The translations under genes were made by a program, and so were the position numbers. A stretch of 38,503 nt of DNA from Acidobacteriota bacterium (GTDB lineage: Bacteria; Acidobacteriota; Polarisedimenticolia; SMYD01), in NCBI GenBank assembly GCA_004356015.1, contig SMYD01000006.1, positions 1 to 38,503 on the forward strand, read 5' to 3'. Numbering within the stretch: the stretch's first letter is position 1; each line of letters begins with the position of its first letter. The notes below the pieces were generated by a model that saw only the letters and a list, made by a program, of their open reading frames with translations, was not told the DNA's origin and did no database searches. Below, piece by piece: positions 1-7,878 of this stretch.

Positions 1-24
1 AGAAAACGCAAGATCCGCAGCACG

Positions 25-2976
25 TCAGGCTTTCCCTTCTCCCGGCCTGGGGTTGCGGATCTTCGCCAGGTACGAGTTGCGCGGCCGGTTGTTGAGTTCG
101 GCCAGCAGCTCATAATTGCGGTTCACCTTCTTCTGCTTGGCGACCCGGGACCGGGGGTCGAGAATATTTCCGAACGAAATAGCCTGGGTCGGGCACGCCT
201 GCTGGCAGGCGGTACGTGGCTCATCGGCGGCGAGAGGCCTCCCGGCGGCCTTGGCGTCGATCTTGGCCGCCTGGATCCGCTGGGTGCAGAAGGTGCACTT
301 CTCCATGACACCCCGGGAGCGAATGGTCACATCGGGGTTTGCGGCCATCTTCAGGAGCTCGGGCGTATCCTTGGTCAGGTTGTAGTAATTGAACCGGCGC
401 ACCTTGTACGGGCAGTTGTTGGAGCAGTAGCGCGTGCCGATACACCGGTTGTAAACCATGACATTGAGGCCTTCCCTGTCATGCACGGTGGCACTGACCG
501 GGCAGACCTCTTCACACGGGGCATTTTCACAATGCTGGCAGGTCACCGGCTGGAAGGCCATCTCATCGGGATCGTCGACGGAGCCCGTGTAGTACCGGTC
601 GATCCGGATCCAATGCATCTCCCGGCCCAGGGCTACTTCGTCTTTGCCCACGACCGGGATGTTGTTCTCGCTCTGGCAGGCCACCACACAGGCGTTGCAC
701 CCGGTACAGGAACTCAGGTCGATGGCCATCCCCCACTGGGGACCTTCATCGTAAGGATGGTCCGGGTAGATGGACACCAGTGGGGGCATCTCGACCGCTT
801 CCTCCACGAAGTCGGGGTGGCGTCTGTACTTCTCAAGGGAGGCGGTGCGCAGAATGGCACCCAGCCGCTGGTCGCGCCCGCTGGCCCCGACGGCATCCAT
901 ATCCCAGTGATCCTGGGTCAGAGCCAGGGGGTACTCCCGGCCGGTGCGCGCCAGAGTCACGCCGGTGGCAATCCACGGACTGCCGGCGGTGCGCAGGACG
1001 TAGGTATCGAATCCGATGCCGTCCCCGATGCGGCCGGCGGCACGGCGGCCATAACCGAGTGTGAGGCCGATGGATTCGTCTGCCTGTCCCGGCACAACCA
1101 GAGCGGCAATTTCAAGCACCTCACCACCGTTCGAGAGCTCAATCAGGTCGCCGTTTTTCACGTCCAGGGACCGGGCCGTGGCCGGGCTGATCCAGGCTGC
1201 GTTATCCCAGGTCAACTTGGTGACCGGATCCGGTAATTCCTGCAGCCAGGCGATGTTGGCGAAGCGGCCATCCAGAACAGAGGCATCGGGCCGGAAGACA
1301 ATTTCCAGGCCATCTCCACCGCCCCGGCTCAACTCCGACGGGATCCTGGCGACCACTGACAATTCCTCGGCGGGCAGGGCACTGTCTTTCAGGTATCCGT
1401 CGTGGAGCAGTTCCTGCCAGCGCAGTTCGAAGGTGTCTGCGGGCAGGAGGCCTCTCCAGGTCTCGCGCACCAGGTCATGGGCGCTCCGGGGCTCTTCGTG
1501 GACCAGCAGGGAGAGGAGTTCCGCCATGGTCATGCCGCCGTGGAGCGGCGCGATGAGCGGCTGCACGACACTCAGGCCGCCGCCGACCGCCCGGGCATCA
1601 CCCCACGCTTCCAGGAAGTGGGCTTCCGGCACATGCCAGTGGGCATTCTGACCGCTCTCATCGCGGTACATCCCCAGGTGGACCACCGTCTCGACCTGCC
1701 CGAGAGCATCCGGGAACGACAGGTCCGCAGGCACATCGTAGACGGGGTTGCCACCCAGAATCAGGAGGGTGCGCACTTTGCCCGCCGAGAGGGCCGACAC
1801 CAGCCCGGGCAGGTCCTCACCGCGGGAACGGGAGGAGTCCACCGGAGGGAGGTAGGAGATGGTGTTGCCCACATTGCCCAGGAACTGGTTGAGGGCCACC
1901 ACAGCAGCGTGCACGACTGCCGGCAGGTGGCTCCCGGCCAGGATCAGGCTCTTGCCCCGGGAGCGTTCCAGATCTCCGGCGAGACCCTGCACCCAGGCGA
2001 GGTCGAGATCTGCCGTGCCGCCGGCGCGCCTGGACCCGGGAGCGCCCAGTTCCAACGCCAGAGCCGCCAGAAGGGCTCCCATGCGGCCGGACTTGAGGCG
2101 CAGGCGATGGTCCGCCATGCCACCGGTGGGTGACATCCGGCTCTCGGCGACATAGAGCCTGCTCATGGTATCCGTCTCGCTGCCCAGACGGCGACCGTCG
2201 GCAAATTCCCGGGCATGCCGGATTGCCTCGGCGTCGCCCACCAGGAAGTCTGAATCCAGGGAGAAGATGACCTCGGCCCTCCCAGGGTGAAGCATGGGCA
2301 CCAGGGTGCGGCCGGTGGCGGCAGCAATCCCGGCATCGCTGTTCTCTTCGCCGCAGGGAGACCACGTCACCCACCGCGCCTTCGGGTACTGCTCGCGGAA
2401 GCGCTGGGCCAACCGATGCAGAGTGGGAGAACTGAACGGCTCCACCAGCACGGCAAGTCCTTCGCCGCCGCCGGCCAGATGGCTCTCCCTGAGGGCGCCC
2501 AAGGCAACTGCCAGCTGGCTTCTGTCCCGGTGCTCATCGCCCTCCCGGATCCCGCGGGAGCGATCCGGGTCGTACAGACCATAAATGGCCGCCTGGATCA
2601 GGGCGCTGGATGCGCCCAGGGTGGAGGGGTGGAGAGGGTTCCCCTCGATCTTGCCGGGACGCCCCTCGTGAGTCTCCACCACGAGCCCATAGGCGCTGTT
2701 TCCCATGGGCATGGTGGTGGCGTAGTACCGGGGCACTCCCGGGATCATCTCCTCAGGCGGCACCACATAGGGAACAATCGCCTCCACAGGACGGCGGCAG
2801 GCTGCCAGCGCGGCCACGGAAGCGGTGGCGCCCATGATGGTGAGCATCCGGCGCCGGGAAATCTCCCCTGGCGACTCATCAGCACCCCTGGGGAACTCAC
2901 CCTCCTGGAAGTTGCGGACCTCGGGATCACCCGCCAGTTGCCCGGCACTGCGCCAGTACGGCAACTTGCGGCTCAT
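25..2976 (-). CDS. actB: Alternative complex III iron-sulfur subunit ActB
   Basis: 983 residues. The protein fuses a molybdopterin-oxidoreductase-like domain (about residues 60-740) to a ferredoxin-like domain, the arrangement of ActB. A Tat signal (SRRRMLTIMG) is followed by a lipobox-like LAAC, so a lipid-anchored, exported protein is likely. The C-terminal quarter has four cysteine clusters: CTGCNACVVAC, CQHCENAPCEEVC, the three-cysteine CIGTRYCSNNC, and CTFC with a later CQQAC. This fits three [4Fe-4S] and one [3Fe-4S] centre, as described for the family. Alternative complex III oxidises quinol in place of cytochrome bc1. The open frame extends about 53 codons further upstream, but that part lies inside actA. 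The ATG at 2976 overlaps the actA stop by 4 bases and puts the Tat signal at the N-terminus. ActC would follow beyond the left edge. Confidence 0.95.
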   Translation of the reverse strand: MSRKLPYWRSAGQLAGDPEVRNFQEGEFPRGADESPGEISRRRMLTIMGATASVAALAACRRPVEAIVPYVVPPEEMIPGVPRYYATTMPMGNSAYGLVVETHEGRPGKIEGNPLHPSTLGASSALIQAAIYGLYDPDRSRGIREGDEHRDRSQLAVALGALRESHLAGGGEGLAVLVEPFSSPTLHRLAQRFREQYPKARWVTWSPCGEENSDAGIAAATGRTLVPMLHPGRAEVIFSLDSDFLVGDAEAIRHAREFADGRRLGSETDTMSRLYVAESRMSPTGGMADHRLRLKSGRMGALLAALALELGAPGSRRAGGTADLDLAWVQGLAGDLERSRGKSLILAGSHLPAVVHAAVVALNQFLGNVGNTISYLPPVDSSRSRGEDLPGLVSALSAGKVRTLLILGGNPVYDVPADLSFPDALGQVETVVHLGMYRDESGQNAHWHVPEAHFLEAWGDARAVGGGLSVVQPLIAPLHGGMTMAELLSLLVHEEPRSAHDLVRETWRGLLPADTFELRWQELLHDGYLKDSALPAEELSVVARIPSELSRGGGDGLEIVFRPDASVLDGRFANIAWLQELPDPVTKLTWDNAAWISPATARSLDVKNGDLIELSNGGEVLEIAALVVPGQADESIGLTLGYGRRAAGRIGDGIGFDTYVLRTAGSPWIATGVTLARTGREYPLALTQDHWDMDAVGASGRDQRLGAILRTASLEKYRRHPDFVEEAVEMPPLVSIYPDHPYDEGPQWGMAIDLSSCTGCNACVVACQSENNIPVVGKDEVALGREMHWIRIDRYYTGSVDDPDEMAFQPVTCQHCENAPCEEVCPVSATVHDREGLNVMVYNRCIGTRYCSNNCPYKVRRFNYYNLTKDTPELLKMAANPDVTIRSRGVMEKCTFCTQRIQAAKIDAKAAGRPLAADEPRTACQQACPTQAISFGNILDPRSRVAKQKKVNRNYELLAELNNRPRNSYLAKIRNPRPGEGKA

Positions 2977-3620
2977 CGATGGCACCCGGAGCAATCCACG
3001 GGTGGCTTGAGACGCCGGTCCTCCATGGCCGCAGCAGCGAACTCGTCCTGATCGGGGCCTGGATTCCAGCGCATGTTGGTGACCTGGTTCAAGGGACGCA
3101 GATGGGGGGCCGGCTCCCGGTGGCAGTCGAGACACCAGGACATGCTGAGGGGTTCCACCTGACGGACCACGTCCATCTCATCGATGCGGCCATGGCAACT
3201 GGCGCAGCCCACTCCGGCGCGCACATGCACGCCATGATCGAAATAGGCGTAGTCAGGCAGCTTATGCACCCGCAACCAGTGAATCGGCTCTCCTGTGCGC
3301 AGGCTCTCACGCAAGGGCGCCAGCTTTTCGCTCTCCCTGAGAATCACGGTATGACAGTTCATGCAGACCTTGCTGGGGGGAACATTGGCCACTGCGGAGA
3401 CTTCCACCGAGGCATGACAATAGCGGCAATCCATGGCCAGTTCTCCCGCATGGAGGCGGTGGCTGTAAGGTATCGGCTGGTGGGGTTGATAGCCCACGTC
3501 GGTGTACTCCGGCGACCCGAAGTACCAGATCCCACCCACGGCCAGAAGTGGCACCGTGGCCCCGACAACGGCCCCAAATATGGGGAGCTTGTTGATCCAT
3601 TCTGGAAAAATTTGAGACAA
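2973..3620 (-). CDS. actA: Alternative complex III pentaheme cytochrome c subunit ActA
   Basis: 215 residues. One N-terminal membrane segment (about 15-34) anchors a periplasmic domain with exactly five CxxCH heme sites: C65-H69, C86-H90, C139-H143, C163-H167 and C210-H214. This is the signature of the pentaheme subunit of alternative complex III, which takes electrons from the iron-sulfur and quinol-oxidising part and passes them to a periplasmic carrier or the oxidase. It is the first gene of the leftward operon and overlaps actB by 4 bases (ATGA). The start appears to be TTG at 3620: no ATG or GTG lies upstream in frame near the membrane segment, and a G-rich stretch (TTGGGGA) precedes it. 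A strong sigma70-type promoter lies about 70 bases upstream. Confidence 0.93.
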   Translation of the reverse strand: MSQIFPEWINKLPIFGAVVGATVPLLAVGGIWYFGSPEYTDVGYQPHQPIPYSHRLHAGELAMDCRYCHASVEVSAVANVPPSKVCMNCHTVILRESEKLAPLRESLRTGEPIHWLRVHKLPDYAYFDHGVHVRAGVGCASCHGRIDEMDVVRQVEPLSMSWCLDCHREPAPHLRPLNQVTNMRWNPGPDQDEFAAAAMEDRRLKPPVDCSGCHR

Positions 3621-3692
3621 GACCCAGTCGTCCCCAAGCTGGTGCCGTCGACGTAAACCCCTGCCCGACGCCGAGCCAGCGAAGCGGAGGGC

Positions 3693-3721
3693 AGTCTAAA
3701 CCGGGACCGGAAAGCGGTCAA
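3693..3721 (-). promoter_or_regulatory. Sigma70-type promoter for actAB
   Basis: On the minus strand TTGACC (3716-3721) is followed after 17 bases by TAGACT (3693-3698). That is 5/6 and 4/6 matches to the -35 and -10 consensus with ideal spacing. Transcription would start near 3686, leaving an untranslated leader of about 66 bases before the TTG start of actA. Confidence 0.6.
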
Positions 3722-3775
3722 GCGTCCCTCCCTCCCGATCCCATATCCTGTCCGAGGAACAGGGCAGGAGGCCCC

Positions 3776-3898
3776 ATGACGGGACAGGACAGGAGACCAG
3801 GCGGAAGCGGCCTGATAGATCATTTGCTGAACCCTTATTTCTTCGCCTTTGTTGGCGGAGTCCTGGCCCTCACCTTGGTGCGAGCCTGCTGGTATTAG
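3776..3898 (+). CDS. Candidate 40-residue single-span membrane protein
   Basis: ATG at 3776 opens 40 codons ending in TAG. AGGAGG (3766-3771) sits four bases upstream, a full but close Shine-Dalgarno match. The product has a short polar, positively charged N-terminus (MTGQDRRPGG) and then one hydrophobic segment (about residues 20-35, NPYFFAFVGGVLALTL), ending RACWY. It lies upstream of and on the same strand as the oxidase operon. Tiny single-span subunits are common in oxidases, so an accessory subunit or assembly peptide is possible, but I recognise no family. The ribosome site and composition argue for a gene; the short length keeps it uncertain. Confidence 0.45.
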   Translation: MTGQDRRPGGSGLIDHLLNPYFFAFVGGVLALTLVRACWY

Positions 3899-3915
3899 CT
3901 CTCAGGGGTCCGCTC

Positions 3916-3944
3916 TTGTCTCAAACCGGAGCCTCTGTTACTCT
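3916..3944 (+). promoter_or_regulatory. Possible promoter of the oxidase operon
   Basis: TTGTCT (3916-3921), 17 bases, TACTCT (3939-3944): 4/6 and 3/6 matches to the sigma70 consensus. A better -10 box, TATAAA, lies at 3967-3972 but lacks a clear -35. Either would give a leader of roughly 75-100 bases before the gene at 4053. Confidence 0.25.
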
Positions 3945-4000
3945 CCCGTGACGCCCCGAAGTCGAATATAAACGGAATTCTGGCCCCCGGCCGGATAAGA

Positions 4001-4012
4001 TCGATAAATCGA
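4001..4012. repeat. Short inverted repeat, possible operator
   Basis: TCGAT-AA-ATCGA is a perfect inverted repeat with a two-base centre. It lies about 40 bases before the start codon at 4053, between the candidate -10 boxes and the ribosome site. A dimeric regulator could bind here, but 5-base arms also occur by chance. Confidence 0.2.
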
Positions 4013-4052
4013 CAACAATTCAGAACTGCCACAAGATCTCAAGGAGCCGTTC

Positions 4053-4796
4053 ATGGTCAACAGGCTGTTTCCGCTGAAAAAGACATTTCACCTGGCCGCC
4101 ACGCTGCTTGTGGCCACCGGCCTGGCCGGCCCGGCCCTTGCCGGCAGCATCACCGGCACAGTCAAGTACGATGGACCGGTTCCCGCATCCATGAAACGGC
4201 CCCTCAGGATGGACGCCGACCCGGTCTGCGCCAAGAAACACACCGAGCCCGTGCTTCCGGAGGGACTGGTTCTGGGAGAAGGTCAGACCCTGGGCAATGT
4301 CTTCGTTCACATCAAGAGCGGTCTGCCGGACAAGGAATACCCCACCCCCACCGAGGCCGTGGTCCTGGACCAGAACGGCTGCAAGTATATCCCCCATGTC
4401 ATGGGCCTGATGATCAACCAACCGTTGAAGATCCTCAACTCCGACGGCCTCCTGCACAACGTCCACTCCCTGCCCAAGATCAACGCCGGCTTCAACAGGG
4501 CCATGCCGGGAGCCGTCAAGGAGGCTGAATTCAAGTTCAACAAGCCGGAGTTCATGTTCAAGATCAAATGCGACGTGCACCCGTGGATGGGTGCCTACAT
4601 CGCGGTCATGTCCCATCCCTACTTCACGGTCACAGAACCCGACGGCAAGTTCACCATCGATGGGCTGGCGCCGGGTACCTATGAAATCGAGGTCTGGCAG
4701 GAGAAACTGAAGACCAAGTCGGCCACCATCACCATCACCGGTGATGAAGCCCAGACCGCCGACTTCACCTTCACTCCGCCCCAGAGAAAGAAGTAG
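4053..4796 (+). CDS. Secreted cupredoxin-like protein with C-terminal carboxypeptidase-regulatory-like domain
   Basis: 247 residues. A Sec signal peptide ends near PALA-G at residue 30. The middle domain has a type 1 copper pattern: N129-S-D131-x3-H135, then C173-x2-H176-x2-M179, giving the His, Cys, His, Met ligands of plastocyanin-like proteins. The last 60 residues (DGKFTIDGLAPGTYEIEVW) look like a carboxypeptidase regulatory-like beta-sandwich. AAGGAG sits six bases before the ATG. It is six bases upstream of ctaD and divergent from alternative complex III, so it may carry electrons between ActA and subunit II, which lacks a fused cytochrome c domain. That role is inferred from position and the copper site; a purely structural or copper-delivery role is possible. 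Confidence 0.8.
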   Translation: MVNRLFPLKKTFHLAATLLVATGLAGPALAGSITGTVKYDGPVPASMKRPLRMDADPVCAKKHTEPVLPEGLVLGEGQTLGNVFVHIKSGLPDKEYPTPTEAVVLDQNGCKYIPHVMGLMINQPLKILNSDGLLHNVHSLPKINAGFNRAMPGAVKEAEFKFNKPEFMFKIKCDVHPWMGAYIAVMSHPYFTVTEPDGKFTIDGLAPGTYEIEVWQEKLKTKSATITITGDEAQTADFTFTPPQRKK

Positions 4797-4802
4797 CCGG
4801 TA

Positions 4803-6509
4803 GTGAGTTTTTGGCGCAAGTACGTCTTCTCCGTCGATCACAAGGTCATAGGCATCCAGTATGCCGTGACCGGACTGATGTTCCTCTTCTTCGGCTTCTG
4901 CCTGATGATGATCATGCGCTGGCAACTGGCCTACCCGGGCCAACCCATCCCATTCATCGGCTCGTGGCTCGGCGATGCGCGTGCGCCGAGCGGCATCATG
5001 CTCCCCGACTTCTACAACCAGCTTGGCGCCATGCACGGCACCATCATGGTTTTCCTTGGTGTGGTGCCCCTGGCGGTGGGTGGATTCGGCAACTACGTGC
5101 TGCCTCTGCAGATCGGCGCCGTGGACATGGCCTTCCCCAAGCTGAATATGATCAGCTACTGGTGCCTGTTCCTGGGCGGGGTGATCATGCTGGGGAGCTT
5201 CTTCCTGCCCGGCGGAGCGGCCCAGTCAGGGTGGACATCTTACCCTCCCCTGGCCGACATCGCGCCTTCGGGGCAGACGGCATGGCTCTTCGGCATGATA
5301 TTTCTAATCACCTCCTCCCTGCTGGGCTCCATGAACTTCATCGTCACCACGATCCAGTTGCGCGTGAAGGGACTCTCCTTCTTCCGCCTACCGTTCTTCG
5401 TCTGGGCCCAGTTCGTGACCAGCTTTCTGCTCCTGCTTGCCTTCCCGCCCCTTGAGGCGGCCGGTGTCCTGCAGCTCATGGACCGCCTGGCCGGGACGAG
5501 TTTCTTCCTGCCCACAGGTCTGGTTGTCAGCGGCGAGATCCTGCAAGTCAGCGGGGGCGGCAGCCCTCTCTTGTGGCAGCACCTTTTCTGGTTCCTGGCT
5601 CATCCCGAGGTCTATGTACTCATTCTCCCGGCCATGGGCATTGTGGCCGAGATCATCGCCAACAACACTCGCAAGCCGCTCTGGGGCTATCGCTCCATGG
5701 TCTACTCGGTCATCGTCCTGGGATTCCTGTCCTTCGTGGTCTGGGCTCACCACATGTTCCTCACCGGCATGGGCACGGTCATGTCCAGCTTTTTTCAGAC
5801 CACCACCATGATCATTTCCATTCCCTCGGTGATTCTTCTGAGTTGTCTTTTCATCTCACTGTATGGCGCCTCGATCCGCTTCAACACCCCCATGCTGTTC
5901 GCCCTGGCCTTTCTACCCATGTTCGGTATCGGCGGCCTCACGGGGCTGCCCCTGGGTCTCTCAGCCCCTGACATCGCCCTCCATGACACCTACTACGTCA
6001 TCGGGCACTTTCATTACTTGGTGGCCCCGGGGACCATCTTCGCGCTGTTCGCCGGCATCTACTACTGGTTCCCCAAGGCGACCGGACGCCGCATGAGTGA
6101 ACTCCTGGGCAAGCTTCACTTCTGGCCCTCGATCATCTTCATGAACGGCATTTTCATGCCCATGTTCATCCAGGGGTTCGCCGGGGTCTCCCGGCGGCTG
6201 GCCGACGGCGGCGCCACATATGATTTTGCCGGCAACGTGACACCCCTGAATCGCATGATGTCCTGGTCCGCATGGGGCCTTGCCCTGGCCCAGATCCCGT
6301 TCATCATCAACTTCTTCATGAGCATGAGAAGCGGCGTGAAGGTCGGCAGCAATCCATGGAACGCCACAACCCTCGAATGGCAGGCGCCCTCGCCACCTCC
6401 CCATGGCAATTTCACCAGAGAGATGGTCGTCGTCCGCGGGCCGTATGAGTACAGCGTACCGGGACAGAAAGAGGACTTTCTCCCTCAGAATCAAAAGGCG
6501 GAGGCCTAA
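4803..6509 (+). CDS. ctaD: Cytochrome c oxidase subunit I (aa3 type)
   Basis: 568 residues with about twelve membrane segments; GTG start. Visible cofactor ligands are H78 and H404 for heme a, H402 for heme a3, and H267, H316 and H317 for CuB, with the cross-linking Y271 in HPEVY. The D-pathway is present: D108 and N115 (GAVDMAFPKLN), N97, and E269 of HPEVY, which marks family A1. The K-pathway is not standard. In the helix after HHMF, where the family has PTGIK, this protein reads PSVIL, so L345 replaces the conserved lysine. The heme-propionate arginine pair (SRRLADGG) is kept. It catalyses oxygen reduction with proton pumping in the cytoplasmic membrane and sits in the order blue copper, I, III, IV, small, small, II. 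Confidence 0.97.
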   Translation: MSFWRKYVFSVDHKVIGIQYAVTGLMFLFFGFCLMMIMRWQLAYPGQPIPFIGSWLGDARAPSGIMLPDFYNQLGAMHGTIMVFLGVVPLAVGGFGNYVLPLQIGAVDMAFPKLNMISYWCLFLGGVIMLGSFFLPGGAAQSGWTSYPPLADIAPSGQTAWLFGMIFLITSSLLGSMNFIVTTIQLRVKGLSFFRLPFFVWAQFVTSFLLLLAFPPLEAAGVLQLMDRLAGTSFFLPTGLVVSGEILQVSGGGSPLLWQHLFWFLAHPEVYVLILPAMGIVAEIIANNTRKPLWGYRSMVYSVIVLGFLSFVVWAHHMFLTGMGTVMSSFFQTTTMIISIPSVILLSCLFISLYGASIRFNTPMLFALAFLPMFGIGGLTGLPLGLSAPDIALHDTYYVIGHFHYLVAPGTIFALFAGIYYWFPKATGRRMSELLGKLHFWPSIIFMNGIFMPMFIQGFAGVSRRLADGGATYDFAGNVTPLNRMMSWSAWGLALAQIPFIINFFMSMRSGVKVGSNPWNATTLEWQAPSPPPHGNFTREMVVVRGPYEYSVPGQKEDFLPQNQKAEA

Positions 6510-6512
6510 AGA

Positions 6513-7106
6513 GTGCTGGAACTGCCCTACATTGTTGAACCGCGCCCCGACACGGGCCTTACCAACGGCAAGCTGGGGATATGGCTCTTTCTGGCCTCGG
6601 AAGTCATGCTGTTCGGAGGTCTCTTCGCCGCATATATTATGCTGCGCGTCGGTGGGCCCACCTGGCCCGTGGGCGCCGACATCCTGAATGTTCCAATGGC
6701 CACGTTCAACACCGTGGTTCTCATCACGTCCAGTATCACCATGGTCATGGCCTGGGCTGCCCTGATGCGGCGCAACTACGGCACCTATCAGCTCTATATG
6801 TTTGCCACCGTGGGACTGGGTCTCGTGTTTCTCACCGTCAAGTATTTCGAGTACAGCCACAAACTCCACGATGGCCTGTACCCCAGCACCAGCACCTTCC
6901 TGGCCATTTACTTCACCCTTACCGGCCTGCACATGCTGCACGTCATCGCCGGAATGGTGGTCATCACCTACTTCGCCCTGGCGGGCAGAAGCATGTTTCG
7001 GAAGAACCCCCAGTGGCTGACCAACCGGGTGGAACACACAGGTCTCTTCTGGCACTTTGTCGACCTTGTCTGGATTTTTCTGTTCCCTGTCCTTTACCTG
7101 ATGTAG
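6513..7106 (+). CDS. ctaE: Cytochrome c oxidase subunit III
   Basis: 197 residues with five predicted membrane segments, the usual size of five-helix bacterial subunit III. Diagnostic stretches are LGIWLFLASEVMLFGGLFAAY, with the conserved glutamate in the first helix, FTLTGLHMLHVIAGM, and a C-terminal VEHTGLFWHFVDLVWIFLF. GTG at 6513 is used, with GGAGG eight bases upstream inside the end of ctaD. The gap to ctaD is three bases. The subunit binds lipid and stabilises proton uptake into the D-pathway of subunit I. Confidence 0.95.
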   Translation: MLELPYIVEPRPDTGLTNGKLGIWLFLASEVMLFGGLFAAYIMLRVGGPTWPVGADILNVPMATFNTVVLITSSITMVMAWAALMRRNYGTYQLYMFATVGLGLVFLTVKYFEYSHKLHDGLYPSTSTFLAIYFTLTGLHMLHVIAGMVVITYFALAGRSMFRKNPQWLTNRVEHTGLFWHFVDLVWIFLFPVLYLM

Positions 7107-7115
7107 GAGCCGTGA

Positions 7116-7421
7116 ATGAGCAACCACGCTGAAGAGATGGACCGACACATCAGAACCTACCTCCTGGTCTTCGGCAGCCTGATCGTCCTCACCCTGATCA
7201 CAGTGGCCTCCTCACAATTCCTGCATCTCCCCATTGGGCCCCATATCGCCGTCGCCTTGATCATCGCCACGATCAAAGCGACCCTGGTGGCCTGCTTTTT
7301 CATGCATCTCATCTCCGAGCGCAAGCTGATCATGGCAGTTCTGGGATTGACGGTTTTCTTCTTCTTCGTGCTCCTGCTGGTGCCCGCCATGACCGCCCTG
7401 AGCCACGAGACGGGACACTGA
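7116..7421 (+). CDS. ctaF: Cytochrome c oxidase subunit IV (prokaryotic type)
   Basis: 101 residues with three hydrophobic segments (about 15-33, 43-64 and 71-93). The middle one contains the family's characteristic IATIKATLVACFFMHL. This matches the bacterial COX4 family, which packs beside subunits I and III. It begins nine bases after ctaE and ends two bases before the next small gene, inside one translationally compact operon. Confidence 0.9.
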   Translation: MSNHAEEMDRHIRTYLLVFGSLIVLTLITVASSQFLHLPIGPHIAVALIIATIKATLVACFFMHLISERKLIMAVLGLTVFFFFVLLLVPAMTALSHETGH

Positions 7422-7423
7422 CC

Positions 7424-7633
7424 ATGTCTCTCAAGGCATTCCATATCTTCTTCGTCACCCTGGCCAGTTCCCTGGCCTTCGCCTTTGCCGGCTGGGCGCT
7501 GCCCTCCCCTCTCGCCGGAGCTGGCGCCCGCGGCGGCTACTTCACCATGGGCGTGCTGTCCCTCGTGTTGGGAGTGGGCCTCATCGTCTATGGCTTCTGG
7601 TTCTGGAAGAAAATGAAGCGCCTGGCCGCATGA
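7424..7633 (+). CDS. Small two-span membrane protein of the oxidase operon
   Basis: 69 residues. An N-terminal hydrophobic segment (about 6-26) could be a signal anchor. A glycine-rich turn (LAGAGARGGYF) follows, then a second span (about 41-60) ending in WFWKKMKRLAA on the positive, inner side. I cannot assign a named family. Its place between ctaF and ctaC, with a 2-base gap before it and a 4-base overlap after it, suggests an accessory subunit or assembly factor of this oxidase. Confidence 0.75.
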   Translation: MSLKAFHIFFVTLASSLAFAFAGWALPSPLAGAGARGGYFTMGVLSLVLGVGLIVYGFWFWKKMKRLAA

Positions 7634-7878
7634 CAAAACGACTCAGGTATCTGTTGGGAGCCCTGCCTGTTCTGCTGCTGATCTGGTCAGCGGGCAGTCA
7701 ACCGGCCGCCGCCTGTGCCGTCTGCTACGGCGATGCTGAAGGCCCCATGATCAAGGCTGCCAGCATGGGCGCCTGGCTCATGATTGTGCTCATCGCCGCG
7801 CTCCAATCCAGCTTTGCTCTCTTTTTCATCTACCTCTGGCGCCGGGCCCGCAAGACAAAGGATCCTCTGCCCTCATGA
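7630..7878 (+). CDS. Small membrane protein with CxxC motif in the oxidase operon
   Basis: 82 residues. A leader-like segment (about 5-22) ends near QPAAA and is followed at once by CAVCYGDAEGPMIKA, with two cysteines at the start of the mature part. A membrane span (about 46-69) and a positive tail (RRARKTKD) close the protein. From memory, related short proteins with a CA(T/V)C(Y/F)G motif lie beside oxidase genes in Verrucomicrobiota and Acidobacteriota and have no assigned function. The exported cysteine pair could bind copper or heme or act in thiol exchange during CuA assembly; that is inference. It overlaps both neighbours by 4 bases. Confidence 0.75.
   Translation: MTKRLRYLLGALPVLLLIWSAGSQPAAACAVCYGDAEGPMIKAASMGAWLMIVLIAALQSSFALFFIYLWRRARKTKDPLPS

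Larger units (their letters stand above)
3621..4052. other. Divergent intergenic region between actA and the oxidase operon
   Basis: 432 bases separate the starts of actA (leftward) and the blue-copper-like gene (rightward). The left part carries a good promoter for actA. The middle carries a candidate 40-codon gene at 3776-3898. The right part carries a weak promoter candidate, an AT-rich stretch with TATAAA at 3967-3972, and a short perfect inverted repeat at 4001-4012. I see no tRNA or other structured RNA gene. The arrangement would allow joint control of alternative complex III and the oxidase. Confidence 0.7.
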
